From: Ligilactobacillus hayakitensis DSM 18933 = JCM 14209
Lineage (GTDB): Bacteria; Bacillota; Bacilli; Lactobacillales; Lactobacillaceae
DNA length: 64,000 nt
Assembly: GCF_000615845.1 (NCBI RefSeq)
Contig: NZ_BAML01000006.1
Coordinates: 1-64,000 of the forward strand
Direction of reading: 5' to 3'
A program made the translations under genes and the position numbers. The notes beneath the pieces were generated by a model. It was not told the DNA's origin. It was given only the letters and a program-made list of their open reading frames with translations, and did no database searches. Shown here piece by piece: positions 1 to 8,363 of the stretch (position 1 is the first letter of the stretch; every line of letters begins with the position of its first letter).

Positions 1-5
1 AGAGC

Positions 6-641
6 CTAACTTTTTGCGTTCGCACTACCATCAACATTACCACCTTTTAAAGATTCATCGTTTTTAAGTTTATTTTTATACTTTCGTAAACCGTATAAAC
101 GACTAGAAAATACATGGATAATACTCATTATATCATCAACCATTTCTTGAGTTGGACTGGTATTAACGTTATTTAATACAACTATTTTAGTATTGTGCAT
201 GTTACATAAACGTTCAAACCATTCATAACCAAAACGGATAAACCTGTCTTTATAAGTAATGTAAATCGTATCAACCTTATTATTCATTACATCTTCCAAC
301 AAGTTATTCCATTTTTTACGATTATAATTGAGTCCGCTGCCAATATCGCTTATGGCTTCATCAAGGATTACCCCTTTAGCGTTCACATATTGTCTAATAA
401 AATCTATTTGATTTTTCAAATCGTATTTCTGACCGTTAGTTGATACTCTAGCATAAGCTACATTTTTTCGTTTATCCCTGATGGATTGTCCAATATATTC
501 TAAATATTGTTCTTCAGTATAATATCTTCGATTGGTGGGAGTTCGATAAGCCTTCAAGATACCTTTCTTGTCCCAAATTTGTAAAGTTCTAACAGTAACA
601 CCTAAACGTTCTGCTATTTCTTTAGGTTTTAACATTTCCAT
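6..641 (-). CDS. tnpA: IS607-type serine recombinase (transposase TnpA)
   Basis: This is a small serine recombinase of the IS607 type, which moves IS607-like elements through a circular intermediate. Residues 1-45 form a MerR-like helix-turn-helix (KEIAERLGVTVRTLQIWDKKG). The resolvase fold begins at about residue 60 with YARVST, placing the catalytic serine at residue 67. Length of 211 aa is normal for the family. The ATG at 641 has an AGGTGG ribosome site six bases upstream. In this family the accessory nuclease gene tnpB normally follows tnpA. Here it would lie left of base 1, so only part of the element can be seen. IS607 elements lack terminal inverted repeats, so the right boundary cannot be placed by eye. 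Confidence 0.88.
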   Translation of the reverse strand: MEMLKPKEIAERLGVTVRTLQIWDKKGILKAYRTPTNRRYYTEEQYLEYIGQSIRDKRKNVAYARVSTNGQKYDLKNQIDFIRQYVNAKGVILDEAISDIGSGLNYNRKKWNNLLEDVMNNKVDTIYITYKDRFIRFGYEWFERLCNMHNTKIVVLNNVNTSPTQEMVDDIMSIIHVFSSRLYGLRKYKNKLKNDESLKGGNVDGSANAKS

Positions 642-749
642 AATAAACCACCTACATTTTTGTTTCTATGGTTTATTATAATTTACATTTCAACTTTTTT
701 TACCTTATTCTATATTTTTATTAACAGTTAATTTCCTCCCAATTTTATG

Positions 750-861
750 CATAAAAAAGCGTAGCCATTCGGTGTGGGCACGGCGAACAGCTACGTTAAT
801 GAAGTACAATCATATAGTAACTAACGACAGTCCCGTTAATTACTAACAACCGATTTCTCAA
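750..861 (-). ncRNA. Candidate small structured RNA, about 110 nt
   Basis: A near-consensus promoter (867-895, minus strand) fires into a stretch that has no convincing reading frame. The stretch holds two strong hairpins. The first has 11-base arms at 834-844 and 816-826 with one mismatch. The second has 6-base arms CGTAGC/GCTACG (790-795 and 760-765), with a nested TTCG/CGAA stem and an inner 3-bp stem, and is followed on the minus strand by a T run (753-758), so it looks like an intrinsic terminator. Predicted RNA runs from about 860 to about 752. The promoter-hairpin-terminator layout resembles the antisense RNA of a type I toxin-antitoxin locus, but no toxin frame is recognisable nearby. 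It could also be part of the neighbouring IS607 element. Confidence 0.55.
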
Positions 862-866
862 ATTAA

Positions 867-895
867 ATAATATCACTCTTAAATTTAAAATTCAA
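867..895 (-). promoter_or_regulatory. Strong promoter of the candidate small RNA
   Basis: On the minus strand TTGAAT (890-895) is separated by exactly 17 bases from TATTAT (867-872), with a TG one base upstream of the -10, making it an extended -10. The expected start is near 860. It points away from rlmA and toward the structured RNA and tnpA. Confidence 0.65.
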
Positions 896-902
896 GATTA
901 AA

Positions 903-1751
903 CTACGAAATTAATAAGACTACGTCAACCGTAATTTCATTTAATGGATGTTGTTTTACATCAGCAATCTTTTCATCAGATGCTCCCCATTTTAAGGGCG
1001 TCATTTCTAAAAGGTCTAAAAAATCATCGTCAGTCAATTTAAATTTATATTTAATTTCTTTTTTTTGAGCTTGCGGATAGTTTTCAAAAAATAACTCAAC
1101 AACTTTTTGATTACTATAGGTCGCATGTTCACTTGATTTATCATATAACAAACTGCGAAGTTCTTTTAAATAATCTGAATTAGGAACTATTTTATATACT
1201 TTTCCCTTATCACTTAAGACTCGATTAAACTCTTTATAAGAAGATGGTGAAAAAATATCAATTATCGCATCGATTTTATTAGTAGCAAATGGTAAGTTTG
1301 CTAAATCTGCAATACAAAAGAAAATATCTTTTTGATTATCTGTCGCTAGATTAATTGAATCTTTAGAAATATCAAAGCCTACCATCGCATCTTTAAACTG
1401 GGGTCTTTTTTCTGTTAACTTTACAAGTGGTGTCCCTTCTCCACATCCCACATCGATTAAATTAACTTTTTCATTGGGCATTTCTTTTAAAATTTCTTCG
1501 ATAATTTTATCAAAAAGGCCTTTTTGAAGAATATTTCTTCTTGCATGCCACATTTCTTTACTATCATAATCTCCTTTTTGACTATGAGTTAAAAAATTAA
1601 CCGTCCCTTTTTTGTTTAAATTTATTACGTGCTGGTTATCACATATCAAACTATTATTTTCTAGTGCATTAATATTTTCATGACAAAACGGACAACTGAA
1701 AATATCCAAATTTTGCTTTAAAAATAACTTTCCCTTTTCAATTTTTTTCAT
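903..1751 (-). CDS. rlmA: 23S rRNA (guanine-N1)-methyltransferase, RlmA(II)-like
   Basis: A SAM-dependent methyltransferase of the RlmA family, which methylates N1 of a guanine in helix 35 of 23S rRNA near the peptide exit tunnel. In Gram-positives the RlmA(II) type modifies G748 and can affect tylosin-class macrolide sensitivity. The N-terminal zinc site is visible as C20, C23, C37 and H41. The SAM-binding motif I is LIDVGCGEGTP at about residues 98-108. Length 282 aa is typical. The ATG lies two bases after the ybaK stop, so the two genes are probably translationally coupled. The exact target base cannot be read from sequence alone. Confidence 0.85.
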   Translation of the reverse strand: MKKIEKGKLFLKQNLDIFSCPFCHENINALENNSLICDNQHVINLNKKGTVNFLTHSQKGDYDSKEMWHARRNILQKGLFDKIIEEILKEMPNEKVNLIDVGCGEGTPLVKLTEKRPQFKDAMVGFDISKDSINLATDNQKDIFFCIADLANLPFATNKIDAIIDIFSPSSYKEFNRVLSDKGKVYKIVPNSDYLKELRSLLYDKSSEHATYSNQKVVELFFENYPQAQKKEIKYKFKLTDDDFLDLLEMTPLKWGASDEKIADVKQHPLNEITVDVVLLIS

Positions 1752-1753
1752 GA

Positions 1754-2248
1754 CTATTCTTCTACCTGTATATATTTTCCATCAACTAAATTAACTAAGT
1801 CTTCTAATTTCAAACGTACCGAACGTCCGACTTTACCGGATGAAACCGAAACTTCATCAAATGATTTTGTACGTTCATCAAAATAAATTGGAAATCCTTT
1901 AAATGCATGGATACCGATTGGTGTGTTAGCTCCATGAACATAACCAGTAATATTAATTAATTTTTTGTTGTCAGCTAAATGTAACTGTTTTTTCCTTAAT
2001 TGTTTTGCCACTAATTTCAAATTAATTTCCTTAGTAATTGGCAAACATACTACAACATAATCTTTAGGATCTTTATTAGCCTGAAGTACAATTGTTTTTA
2101 AAATTGAATCAACTTCAATTCCTAAATCATTTGCTTCACTAAGAACTCCTTTTTCTAACCAATTATAAGAAGTTTCAATATATTCAATATTATTTTGATC
2201 TAAAACTCTTTCTTCATTTGTTTTCTTTTCTTTCTTTTTCTTTGCCAT
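1754..2248 (-). CDS. ybaK: Cys-tRNA(Pro)/Cys-tRNA(Cys) deacylase, YbaK/EbsC family
   Basis: A YbaK-type trans-editing deacylase that hydrolyses misacylated Cys-tRNA(Pro). The fold is recognisable from the segments around VDSILKTIVLQ, YVVVCLP and SVSSGKVGRSVRL, the last being the usual C-terminal substrate-site region. I chose the ATG at 2248 because GAGGAG lies six bases before it. The in-frame ATG pair at 2269 has no ribosome site and would only add seven residues. The resulting 164 aa fits the family. The start is rich in lysine (AKKKKEKK), perhaps for tRNA contact. It is upstream of and coupled to rlmA. Confidence 0.85.
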   Translation of the reverse strand: MAKKKKEKKTNEERVLDQNNIEYIETSYNWLEKGVLSEANDLGIEVDSILKTIVLQANKDPKDYVVVCLPITKEINLKLVAKQLRKKQLHLADNKKLINITGYVHGANTPIGIHAFKGFPIYFDERTKSFDEVSVSSGKVGRSVRLKLEDLVNLVDGKYIQVEE

Positions 2249-2456
2249 ACGTAACTCCTCTTCCATCAAGAATTCACTATTAATATCTTAACTGAATTCT
2301 TTATAAATTTAAAGATATCTCACCTTTATCCTAAAGACGAACTATTATGATTTTAATTTATAAATATTTGACTTTTAGTCATTTTTTTTGTATTCTAAGA
2401 GTAAATTTATAATATTTTTATTAACATTTATTATCATAATACCCGTTTATAATTAA

Positions 2457-2465
2457 TGGTATAAT
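2457..2465 (+). promoter_or_regulatory. Extended -10 promoter of the symporter gene
   Basis: TGGTATAAT is an extended -10 with a perfect TATAAT at 2460-2465. The -35 region is weak. A start near 2472 would leave a short leader before the AGGAGA ribosome site at 2483-2488. Confidence 0.5.
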
Positions 2466-2498
2466 GATTTTAGAATATGTTTAGGAGAGATGAAGAAT

Positions 2499-3779
2499 AT
2501 GAAAAAGCATAAAACACTGAGATTATCGCTCGGGTGGCAGATTCTTATCGGACTTGCAATTGGTATTATTTTCGGCGTTATTTTCCAAAATAATAAACAA
2601 TTTATCAATTTTGCAAGCGGCCTAGGGTCAATTTTTATTAATATGATTTCAATGATTGTTCTTCCAATCGTTGTATCAAGTTTAGTTGTCGGAATTGCTA
2701 ACATGGGTGATCTTAAAAAACTAGGTCGCATTGGCTTAAAAACTTTAATCTACTTTGAAGTGTTATCAACAATCGCTTTTATTGTTGGTATGATTGTTGC
2801 TAATATCTTTAATTTAGGTTCGATGTTAGATTTATCACAACTTTCTAAAACTGATATCTCTAGTTATATTAAAACTGCCAACAGTGCTTCACACCACGGA
2901 TTAGGTTCAATTTTATTATCAATTGTCCCTTCAAACTTTTTTGAAGCGTTATCCACCGGCGAAATGTTACCAGTTATCTTTTTCACTGCTATGTTTGGTT
3001 TAGGAATTGCCGCTGTAGGTGAACGTGCTAAAATCTTGATTGACATCTTACAAGCTGTCGCTGAAGTAATGTTTAAAGTTACTGGGTGGGTTATGAAATT
3101 TGCTCCATTTGGTGTTGCTGGATTAATTGGTGCTACCGTCGCACAACTTGGTTTAAATTCTCTTAAGCCACTAGCCTTATTTATTTTAATGTCATACTTA
3201 ACAATGATTTTCTTTATCTTCGTTGTATTAGGTATTACATCTCGTATTTTTGGATTCAAAATTACTGATCAATTACTTGTTGTTAAAGACGAATTAATTC
3301 TCGCATTTTCAACTGCCAGTTCAGAAGTTACACTTCCAAAATTACTTGAAAAAACTCAAAAATTAGGTGTTGACAAGGGAGTTGCTTCATTTGTTATTCC
3401 AACAGGTTACACTTTTAACCTTGACGGATCTGCTATTTATCAAGCTTTAGCAGCTATTTTCTTAACACAAGCATACGGTATTCATCTTACATTAGCTCAA
3501 CAAATTACGTTATTATTAGCTTTAATGGTTACTTCTAAAGGAATGGCCGGCGTTCCTGGAGCATCATTCGTTGTTTTATTAGCAACAATGTCAATTGTTG
3601 GGGTTCCACATTCAGGTTTAGCTATTATTGCAGGAATCGACCGTTTAGTAGATATGGGACGTACAGTTGTTAACGTTGCCGGTAATGTTACTGCTACTCT
3701 TGTTCTTGGTAAATCAGAACATTCATTTAATCAAGAACAACATGATAAATACGTCGAATCATTTAGAAAAAAAGCATAA
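2499..3779 (+). CDS. Dicarboxylate/amino acid:cation symporter (DAACS, GltP/GltT-like)
   Basis: A multi-spanning membrane transporter that couples import of glutamate, aspartate or C4-dicarboxylates to H+ or Na+. Family marks are the serine-rich hairpin STASSE near residue 270, the transmembrane 7 signature GYTFNLDGSAIYQ near residue 305 (matching the NMDGT region) and KGMAGVPGASFVVL near residue 345. The ATG at 2499 gives 426 aa. It is preferred to the ATG at 2490, which sits directly on the AGGAGA ribosome site. The gene is monocistronic, with its own promoter upstream and a terminator just after the stop. Substrate preference between glutamate and dicarboxylates is not resolvable here. Confidence 0.88.
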   Translation: MKKHKTLRLSLGWQILIGLAIGIIFGVIFQNNKQFINFASGLGSIFINMISMIVLPIVVSSLVVGIANMGDLKKLGRIGLKTLIYFEVLSTIAFIVGMIVANIFNLGSMLDLSQLSKTDISSYIKTANSASHHGLGSILLSIVPSNFFEALSTGEMLPVIFFTAMFGLGIAAVGERAKILIDILQAVAEVMFKVTGWVMKFAPFGVAGLIGATVAQLGLNSLKPLALFILMSYLTMIFFIFVVLGITSRIFGFKITDQLLVVKDELILAFSTASSEVTLPKLLEKTQKLGVDKGVASFVIPTGYTFNLDGSAIYQALAAIFLTQAYGIHLTLAQQITLLLALMVTSKGMAGVPGASFVVLLATMSIVGVPHSGLAIIAGIDRLVDMGRTVVNVAGNVTATLVLGKSEHSFNQEQHDKYVESFRKKA

Positions 3780-3781
3780 TT

Positions 3782-3818
3782 AAAAAGGATTAGAAGTTTA
3801 GTTTCTAATCCTTTTTTG
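3782..3818. terminator. Bidirectional intrinsic terminator
   Basis: The stem GGATTAGAA/TTCTAATCC (3787-3795 and 3803-3811) is flanked by an A run on the left and a T run on the right, so it serves both the symporter gene and the convergent PTS IIA gene. Confidence 0.85.
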
Positions 3819-4166
3819 TTAGCAATATTCAATTTTGCTTCCAACATGAACCTGTGGCATTCTATGAGGAGTGAGATAAATAGCATTATGTTGTGGAGTG
3901 TCTGGAACTTCACTAAAGAATAATGTAATATGCCCTAATTCTTCAAAATTTTGATCAACCAATTTTCCTTTATACTCTACTTCAAACTTTTCTCCATCAA
4001 TTAAGATTTCATCACTAATTTGAAACCCTTGTCTTGGAGTGGTGAATTTTTGAGCTACTGAAACTTTTTGTAAATTTTCAGTAATTTCTTTATCGCCAAA
4101 AAGTATCATTACTTGTTCGTTTGGGCTAATAGCATTGGCACCAATATTTGTAACTGTTGCTTTCAT
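3819..4166 (-). CDS. Orphan PTS glucitol/sorbitol-type IIA protein
   Basis: A 115-residue protein matching the sorbitol-specific PTS IIA (GutA/SrlB) fold: the beginning KATVTNIGANA, the centre ILFGDKEI, and the strongly conserved LGHITLFF containing His79. IIA domains normally pass phosphate from HPr to their IIB partner. No IIB or IIC gene is nearby. The segment that carries the active histidine in the E. coli protein (around residue 43) has no histidine here, so phosphotransfer is doubtful. The ATG at 4166 was chosen because GGAGG sits seven bases upstream. The ATG at 4181 overlaps that site. It is transcribed divergently from pgl. Confidence 0.75.
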   Translation of the reverse strand: MKATVTNIGANAISPNEQVMILFGDKEITENLQKVSVAQKFTTPRQGFQISDEILIDGEKFEVEYKGKLVDQNFEELGHITLFFSEVPDTPQHNAIYLTPHRMPQVHVGSKIEYC

Positions 4167-4190
4167 TTTAAATTCCTCCATTTTTCTTTT

Positions 4191-4220
4191 AGTATATCAC
4201 ATCCAAATCTATGATATACT
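4191..4220. promoter_or_regulatory. Overlapping divergent promoters of the IIA gene and pgl
   Basis: A perfect 9-base inverted repeat, AGTATATCA (4191-4199) and TGATATACT (4212-4220), places an extended -10 (TGATATACT) on each strand, each pointing outward. The -35 position of each promoter falls on or near the -10 of the other, so the two promoters probably exclude each other. The repeat could also be an operator. Confidence 0.55.
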
Positions 4221-4259
4221 TAGATTGTAAAATTTACTAAAAAATTGGAAGTGAACGCC

Positions 4260-5282
4260 ATGAAAGAAAATATTCTTTTTGGAACATATACTCGGAATAA
4301 TAGCCAAGGAATTTATCAAGCAGTTTTGGACTCAGATACATCTCAACTTTCTGATCCCAAACTTTTGATTAGTGGAATTGATAATCCAACATATTTAACA
4401 ACAACATCTGATAATTATTTAATAACTGTTGCAGTAAAGCACAATCAAGGCGGAATTGCGATTTATAATTTAAATGATCAAAATCCTGTTTTAGTAGATG
4501 AAAATCTTACTGACGGTGCCGCACCTTGTTATGTTAGCTTTGATCAAAAGCGCCAACTTGTATTTACTGCCAATTATCATAAAGGCCAAGTTGACGTTTT
4601 TAAGTTAAACGAACAAAGACACTTAACTCTTTGTGATACTGTCCAATATTCTGGAAACGGCCCTAAAGATGAACAAGATGGACCTCATGCTCATTATGCT
4701 GATTTGACACCAGATAACAAATTAGTAACGATTGATCTTGGTTCAGATCAAGTCCACACTTATGAAGTAAGTAACGAGGGAGAATTGACTGAAATCCAAG
4801 TTTTCAAAACACCAGAAGGCTTCGGTCCCCGTCATATAACTTTTAGTAAGGATGGTCAGCTTGCTTTTCTTGCTGGTGAGTTATCTAGTGAAATTGCAGT
4901 CTTAAAATATAAGAACGGTCAATTTAATTTAATCCAAATTATCAGTACTATTCCAGAAGATTGGTCTTCACATAATGGTGTTGCTGCTATCAGAATTTCT
5001 GATGATAACCGTTTCTTATATGTTTCTAACCGTGGTAACAATTCAATCGCTGTCTTTTCAATCGCTAATGATGGTATATTAACTTTAATTGAAATTACCC
5101 CAACAAATGGTGATTTTCCACGTGACTTTGCAATTAATTCCACAGGTAAATATTTAGTTGTTGCCCATCAAAATTCTACTGTTGCTAGCGTATTTGAAAT
5201 TAATTCAAAAACTGGTAAACTAACTATGTTACAAACAGATATTCCAATTCCTGAAGGTGTCTGTGTACATTTTGTCAAATAA
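4260..5282 (+). CDS. pgl: 6-phosphogluconolactonase, beta-propeller (YkgB/Pgl) type
   Basis: A lactonase-family seven-bladed beta-propeller that hydrolyses 6-phosphogluconolactone in the pentose phosphate pathway. The 340 aa chain shows repeated blade motifs such as NPTYLTTTSDNYLI, APCYVSFDQKRQLV, FGPRHITFSKDGQLAF and FPRDFAINSTGKYLVV. The ATG at 4260 is six bases after GGAAGTG, whereas the in-frame TTG at 4245 overlaps that site. It is followed two bases after its stop by the ribosome site of the cutC-like gene, so the two may be cotranscribed. It is divergent from the PTS IIA gene. Confidence 0.85.
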   Translation: MKENILFGTYTRNNSQGIYQAVLDSDTSQLSDPKLLISGIDNPTYLTTTSDNYLITVAVKHNQGGIAIYNLNDQNPVLVDENLTDGAAPCYVSFDQKRQLVFTANYHKGQVDVFKLNEQRHLTLCDTVQYSGNGPKDEQDGPHAHYADLTPDNKLVTIDLGSDQVHTYEVSNEGELTEIQVFKTPEGFGPRHITFSKDGQLAFLAGELSSEIAVLKYKNGQFNLIQIISTIPEDWSSHNGVAAIRISDDNRFLYVSNRGNNSIAVFSIANDGILTLIEITPTNGDFPRDFAINSTGKYLVVAHQNSTVASVFEINSKTGKLTMLQTDIPIPEGVCVHFVK

Positions 5283-5294
5283 AGGAGAATTACT

Positions 5295-5854
5295 TTGTTA
5301 CTTAAAGATTTTAAAGTTGCAAGCATGTCTAATGCAATTAACGCAATCCAAAATGGTGCTCAACGGATAACTTTGCATAATCATAATCTAACCCCTAGTC
5401 GCGGATGATTGCAGAAATTACTAAGTATGCCCATGAACATCGTGTTTCAGTAAACGTTATTATTAATCAATCCTTTGATACAAATAATAAATTAACAGAT
5501 AGTGATATTAAGATATTAGAAACTGACATTTTTGAATGTCAAGCGCTCGGTGTTGATTCCGTTGAATTTTCATGCTTTACTAATGATTCATTTGATGAAG
5601 ACGCCGCTACTCAACTACTTGCTGCTTGTGGTGGAATGGCATGTAATCTTGGAATTCTTAATCAAGATATTCCAACTAAAGTATTGGAACGTTCTTTTGA
5701 ATGGGCAAACGATAACTATCTTGATCGAATTTATGTTGATAATGTTGATCAGTTTGAGCTTGCAAGTAAATATTTTGCAACAGAACAAATTGTCCTTTCA
5801 ACTACGAAAGATTCAAATTTAAATAACAATAGCATTAAACAAATTCGTTTATAG
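5295..5854 (+). pseudogene. cutC: CutC-family protein, frame broken as sequenced
   Basis: A CutC-like (copper homeostasis family, TIM-barrel) reading frame in two pieces. A TTG start at 5295 with GGAG eight bases upstream opens a 37-codon frame that ends ...LTPSRG and then TGA. The next frame begins with the overlapping ATG at 5405 and reads MIAEITKYAHEHRVSVNVII, exactly continuing the CutC pattern. One missing base in GGATGA (expected GGAATGA) explains the break. Together the pieces give about 186 aa, short for CutC (usually above 200), and the C-terminus is divergent. It lies directly downstream of pgl and before a terminator. The break could be a real mutation or an assembly error. Confidence 0.7.
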
Positions 5855-5860
5855 TAATAA

Positions 5861-5889
5861 AAAAGGGACTTTGATAAAGTCCCTTTTTA
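5861..5889. terminator. Bidirectional intrinsic terminator
   Basis: GGGACTTT/AAAGTCCC (5865-5872 and 5876-5883) with A and T runs on the two flanks separates the cutC-like gene from the convergent glmM. Confidence 0.85.
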
Positions 5890-7242
5890 TTATTCTTCAA
5901 TACCCATTTCAGATTTAACTACATTAACAATTTCCATTACATATTCATGCACAAGTTCTGGAGTTTTAGCTTCAGCCATAACACGCAATAAATCTTCTGT
6001 TCCACTTGGACGTACTAAAACGCGGCCATCACCAGCCATTTTAGCTTCAACTTGCTTAATTGTTTCGTTGATTTTTTCATTATTCAAGGCAGCTTGTTTG
6101 TCAGTAACTCGAACATTTACTAATTCTTGTGGATATGTTGTCACTTCAGCAGCTAATTCAGAAAGTTTCTTGCCTGTTTGTTTCATAACATTTAACAATT
6201 GAAGAGATGTTAACATCCCATCCCCAGTTGTATTAAAATCTAAGAATACAACGTGACCTGATTGTTCACCACCAACGTTGTATCCATCTTTTCTCATTTC
6301 TTCAACAACATAACGGTCACCAACTTTAGTTTGTACTGAATTTAAGTTATTTTCTTCCATTGCTTTGTATAAACCAAGGTTACTCATAACCGTAGTTACA
6401 ATCGTTTCTTTTTTCAAACGCCCACGAGAATTCATGTATTTACCACAAATATACATAATCTTATCTCCGTCAACGATTTCACCGTTTTCATCAACTGCAA
6501 TACAACGATCACCATCACCATCAAATGCAATTCCAGCTTGGGCACCTTTTTCAACTACCATCTTAGCTAAAGCTTCTGGGTGAGTTGAACCTACACCATC
6601 ATTAATGTTAATTCCATCTGGTGTTGTGGCCATTGTATCAAATTCTACCCCTAAATCAGCAAATAATCGAGATACAAGGGCGCTAGTTGAACCATTAGCA
6701 CCATCAATCACAATATGCATTCCTTCTAAATCTTCTGGAATTGTTTGTTCTAAGAATTGAGTATACTTTAAAGCTCCTTCGCGGTAATCGCTCACAGTTC
6801 CTAATCCCGCTGCTGATGGACGTGGTAAATCATCTGTGTCCTTTTCTAATAACGCTTCGATTTCTTCTTCTTTTTCATCTGATAGCTTGTAACCATCGCC
6901 ACCGAAAAATTTAATCCCATTATCTTGAGCAGGGTTGTGAGATGCAGAAATCATAACCCCTGCATCAGCCCCTTGCATTCGTACTAGATAAGCGACACCA
7001 GGCGTTGTCATAACTCCCAGAGAAAAAACTTCAATCCCTACTGATAATAAACCAGCAATTAAAGCTTGTTCTAACATTTGGCCAGAAATACGAGTATCCC
7101 TTGCCACTAAAACACGAGCTGGCTTACTTTCAGCGTGTTGGGTTAATACATATCCACCATAACGACCTAATTTAAATGCTAATTCTGGACTTAGAGTTTC
7201 ATTTGCGATCCCTCTAACTCCGTCTGTTCCGAAATATTTCAT
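5890..7242 (-). CDS. glmM: Phosphoglucosamine mutase
   Basis: Converts glucosamine-6-phosphate to glucosamine-1-phosphate for UDP-GlcNAc and so for peptidoglycan and teichoic acid synthesis. The phosphoserine loop ISASHNP places the phosphorylated serine at residue 101. The Mg-binding loop DGDGDR is at 240-245, and the C-terminal phosphate-binding loop [12 protein letters not shown] is intact. Length 450 aa is standard. The ATG is preceded by GAGAGGA. It is the last gene of cdaA-cdaR-glmM. In related bacteria GlmM binds and inhibits CdaA, so this operon links cell-wall precursor flux to c-di-AMP. Confidence 0.97.
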   Translation of the reverse strand: MKYFGTDGVRGIANETLSPELAFKLGRYGGYVLTQHAESKPARVLVARDTRISGQMLEQALIAGLLSVGIEVFSLGVMTTPGVAYLVRMQGADAGVMISASHNPAQDNGIKFFGGDGYKLSDEKEEEIEALLEKDTDDLPRPSAAGLGTVSDYREGALKYTQFLEQTIPEDLEGMHIVIDGANGSTSALVSRLFADLGVEFDTMATTPDGININDGVGSTHPEALAKMVVEKGAQAGIAFDGDGDRCIAVDENGEIVDGDKIMYICGKYMNSRGRLKKETIVTTVMSNLGLYKAMEENNLNSVQTKVGDRYVVEEMRKDGYNVGGEQSGHVVFLDFNTTGDGMLTSLQLLNVMKQTGKKLSELAAEVTTYPQELVNVRVTDKQAALNNEKINETIKQVEAKMAGDGRVLVRPSGTEDLLRVMAEAKTPELVHEYVMEIVNVVKSEMGIEE

Positions 7243-7259
7243 TTTTATCCTCTCTTTCG

Positions 7260-8363
7260 TTAATCACTTGCACTTGAACTGCTTGCACTAGTACTTCCGT
7301 TTGAAACACTGGTATTATTTTGCTCATGATTACTTTGATTATTTTGTTTTAAATTATTTTCGATACTATTGTCAACCCTTTCAGATTCACTATTGGAATC
7401 ATTTCCCAAAACGGTTATTGTGACTGTTATCGTTGTAGGAGAAATACTCAAAATCCCACTTACTGGAGCTTGAACTTGAATAGTTTTTGTTTTTGTTGAC
7501 GTAATACCCGCTACTGATACCGGAACGTTCAATACTGAAATATTATCTAAAGCTTGTTTTGTTCCATGTAAAATAACAGATTTAGTATCTGAAGAAAGTT
7601 GGTAATTATAACCTTTTTGTCCATCCGTATGAATCAAGTTAATAGAAACTTTCTTGCTAGCAGTTGCAGTATAAATTGGCAAATTAACTTTAACTGTTTC
7701 AGGTTCAAAATCTACATCGAGTATCCTTCCGTTTTTATCTAAGGCTTCTAAAAATACCGAACCTGAGAAATTCTCTTTAATACTATATGGTAAGTTAATG
7801 TTAGCAACAACCATTGCAATATTATTAACATCATGCTTAGCTCCAATAACAGTAACTTTACGATAATTCAACTTAGGTGTGCCAGCAAGAAAACCATCCG
7901 CAATATTATCCGAGTTATATCTGACTTGGACTGGGAATGATTTTACCTTTTTAGCTGCAATTTTAATATTCAAAGTTTCTGAATCAAATTTAACACCAAC
8001 TTCACGATTTAAACCTGTATGTTCCAGTTTAACTTGATGATTTCCCTGTTTTAAACCAGTAACATCAATATAAACTTCAAAGTTCTTAGTGTTACTTGCA
8101 GCTGTTACTTGAGCACTGGGACCAATCAACCTAACTTCTACTTCACTAGGAACTCCTGAAATAAATTCATCACTACTTTGCCCTTTAATTTTAACGGGCA
8201 TTTTTACAGTAACTGATTTATTATTACTCATTAAGTTTGATGAGGTTGCACTTCTTGTTGGAGAAAATTGTGCTGAATTCACAAATATAAATAGAAAAAT
8301 TGCAAATACTAATGATAGCAGTTGATAAAAGAATTTGGTATTGAGGTGCTTTGAAAATTTCAA
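7260..8363 (-). CDS. cdaR: CdaA regulatory protein, YbbR domains
   Basis: A membrane-anchored regulator of the diadenylate cyclase. One N-terminal membrane segment lies at about residues 12-29 ([16 protein letters not shown]). After it come several extracytoplasmic YbbR repeats from about 45 to 320, recognisable from recurring patterns such as [30 protein letters not shown] and TIQVQAPV. The last 40 residues are a Ser/Asn-rich low-complexity tail. The start overlaps the cdaA stop by four bases (ATGA), and glmM begins 17 bases after its end, so the three genes form one operon. Confidence 0.93.
   Translation of the reverse strand: MKFSKHLNTKFFYQLLSLVFAIFLFIFVNSAQFSPTRSATSSNLMSNNKSVTVKMPVKIKGQSSDEFISGVPSEVEVRLIGPSAQVTAASNTKNFEVYIDVTGLKQGNHQVKLEHTGLNREVGVKFDSETLNIKIAAKKVKSFPVQVRYNSDNIADGFLAGTPKLNYRKVTVIGAKHDVNNIAMVVANINLPYSIKENFSGSVFLEALDKNGRILDVDFEPETVKVNLPIYTATASKKVSINLIHTDGQKGYNYQLSSDTKSVILHGTKQALDNISVLNVPVSVAGITSTKTKTIQVQAPVSGILSISPTTITVTITVLGNDSNSESERVDNSIENNLKQNNQSNHEQNNTSVSNGSTSASSSSASD

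Noticed and set aside
748-843. Open plus-strand frame across the small RNA ending MKYNHIVTNDSPVNY
   Set aside because: No start codon with a ribosome site opens it, and the DNA is explained better by hairpins of a minus-strand RNA.
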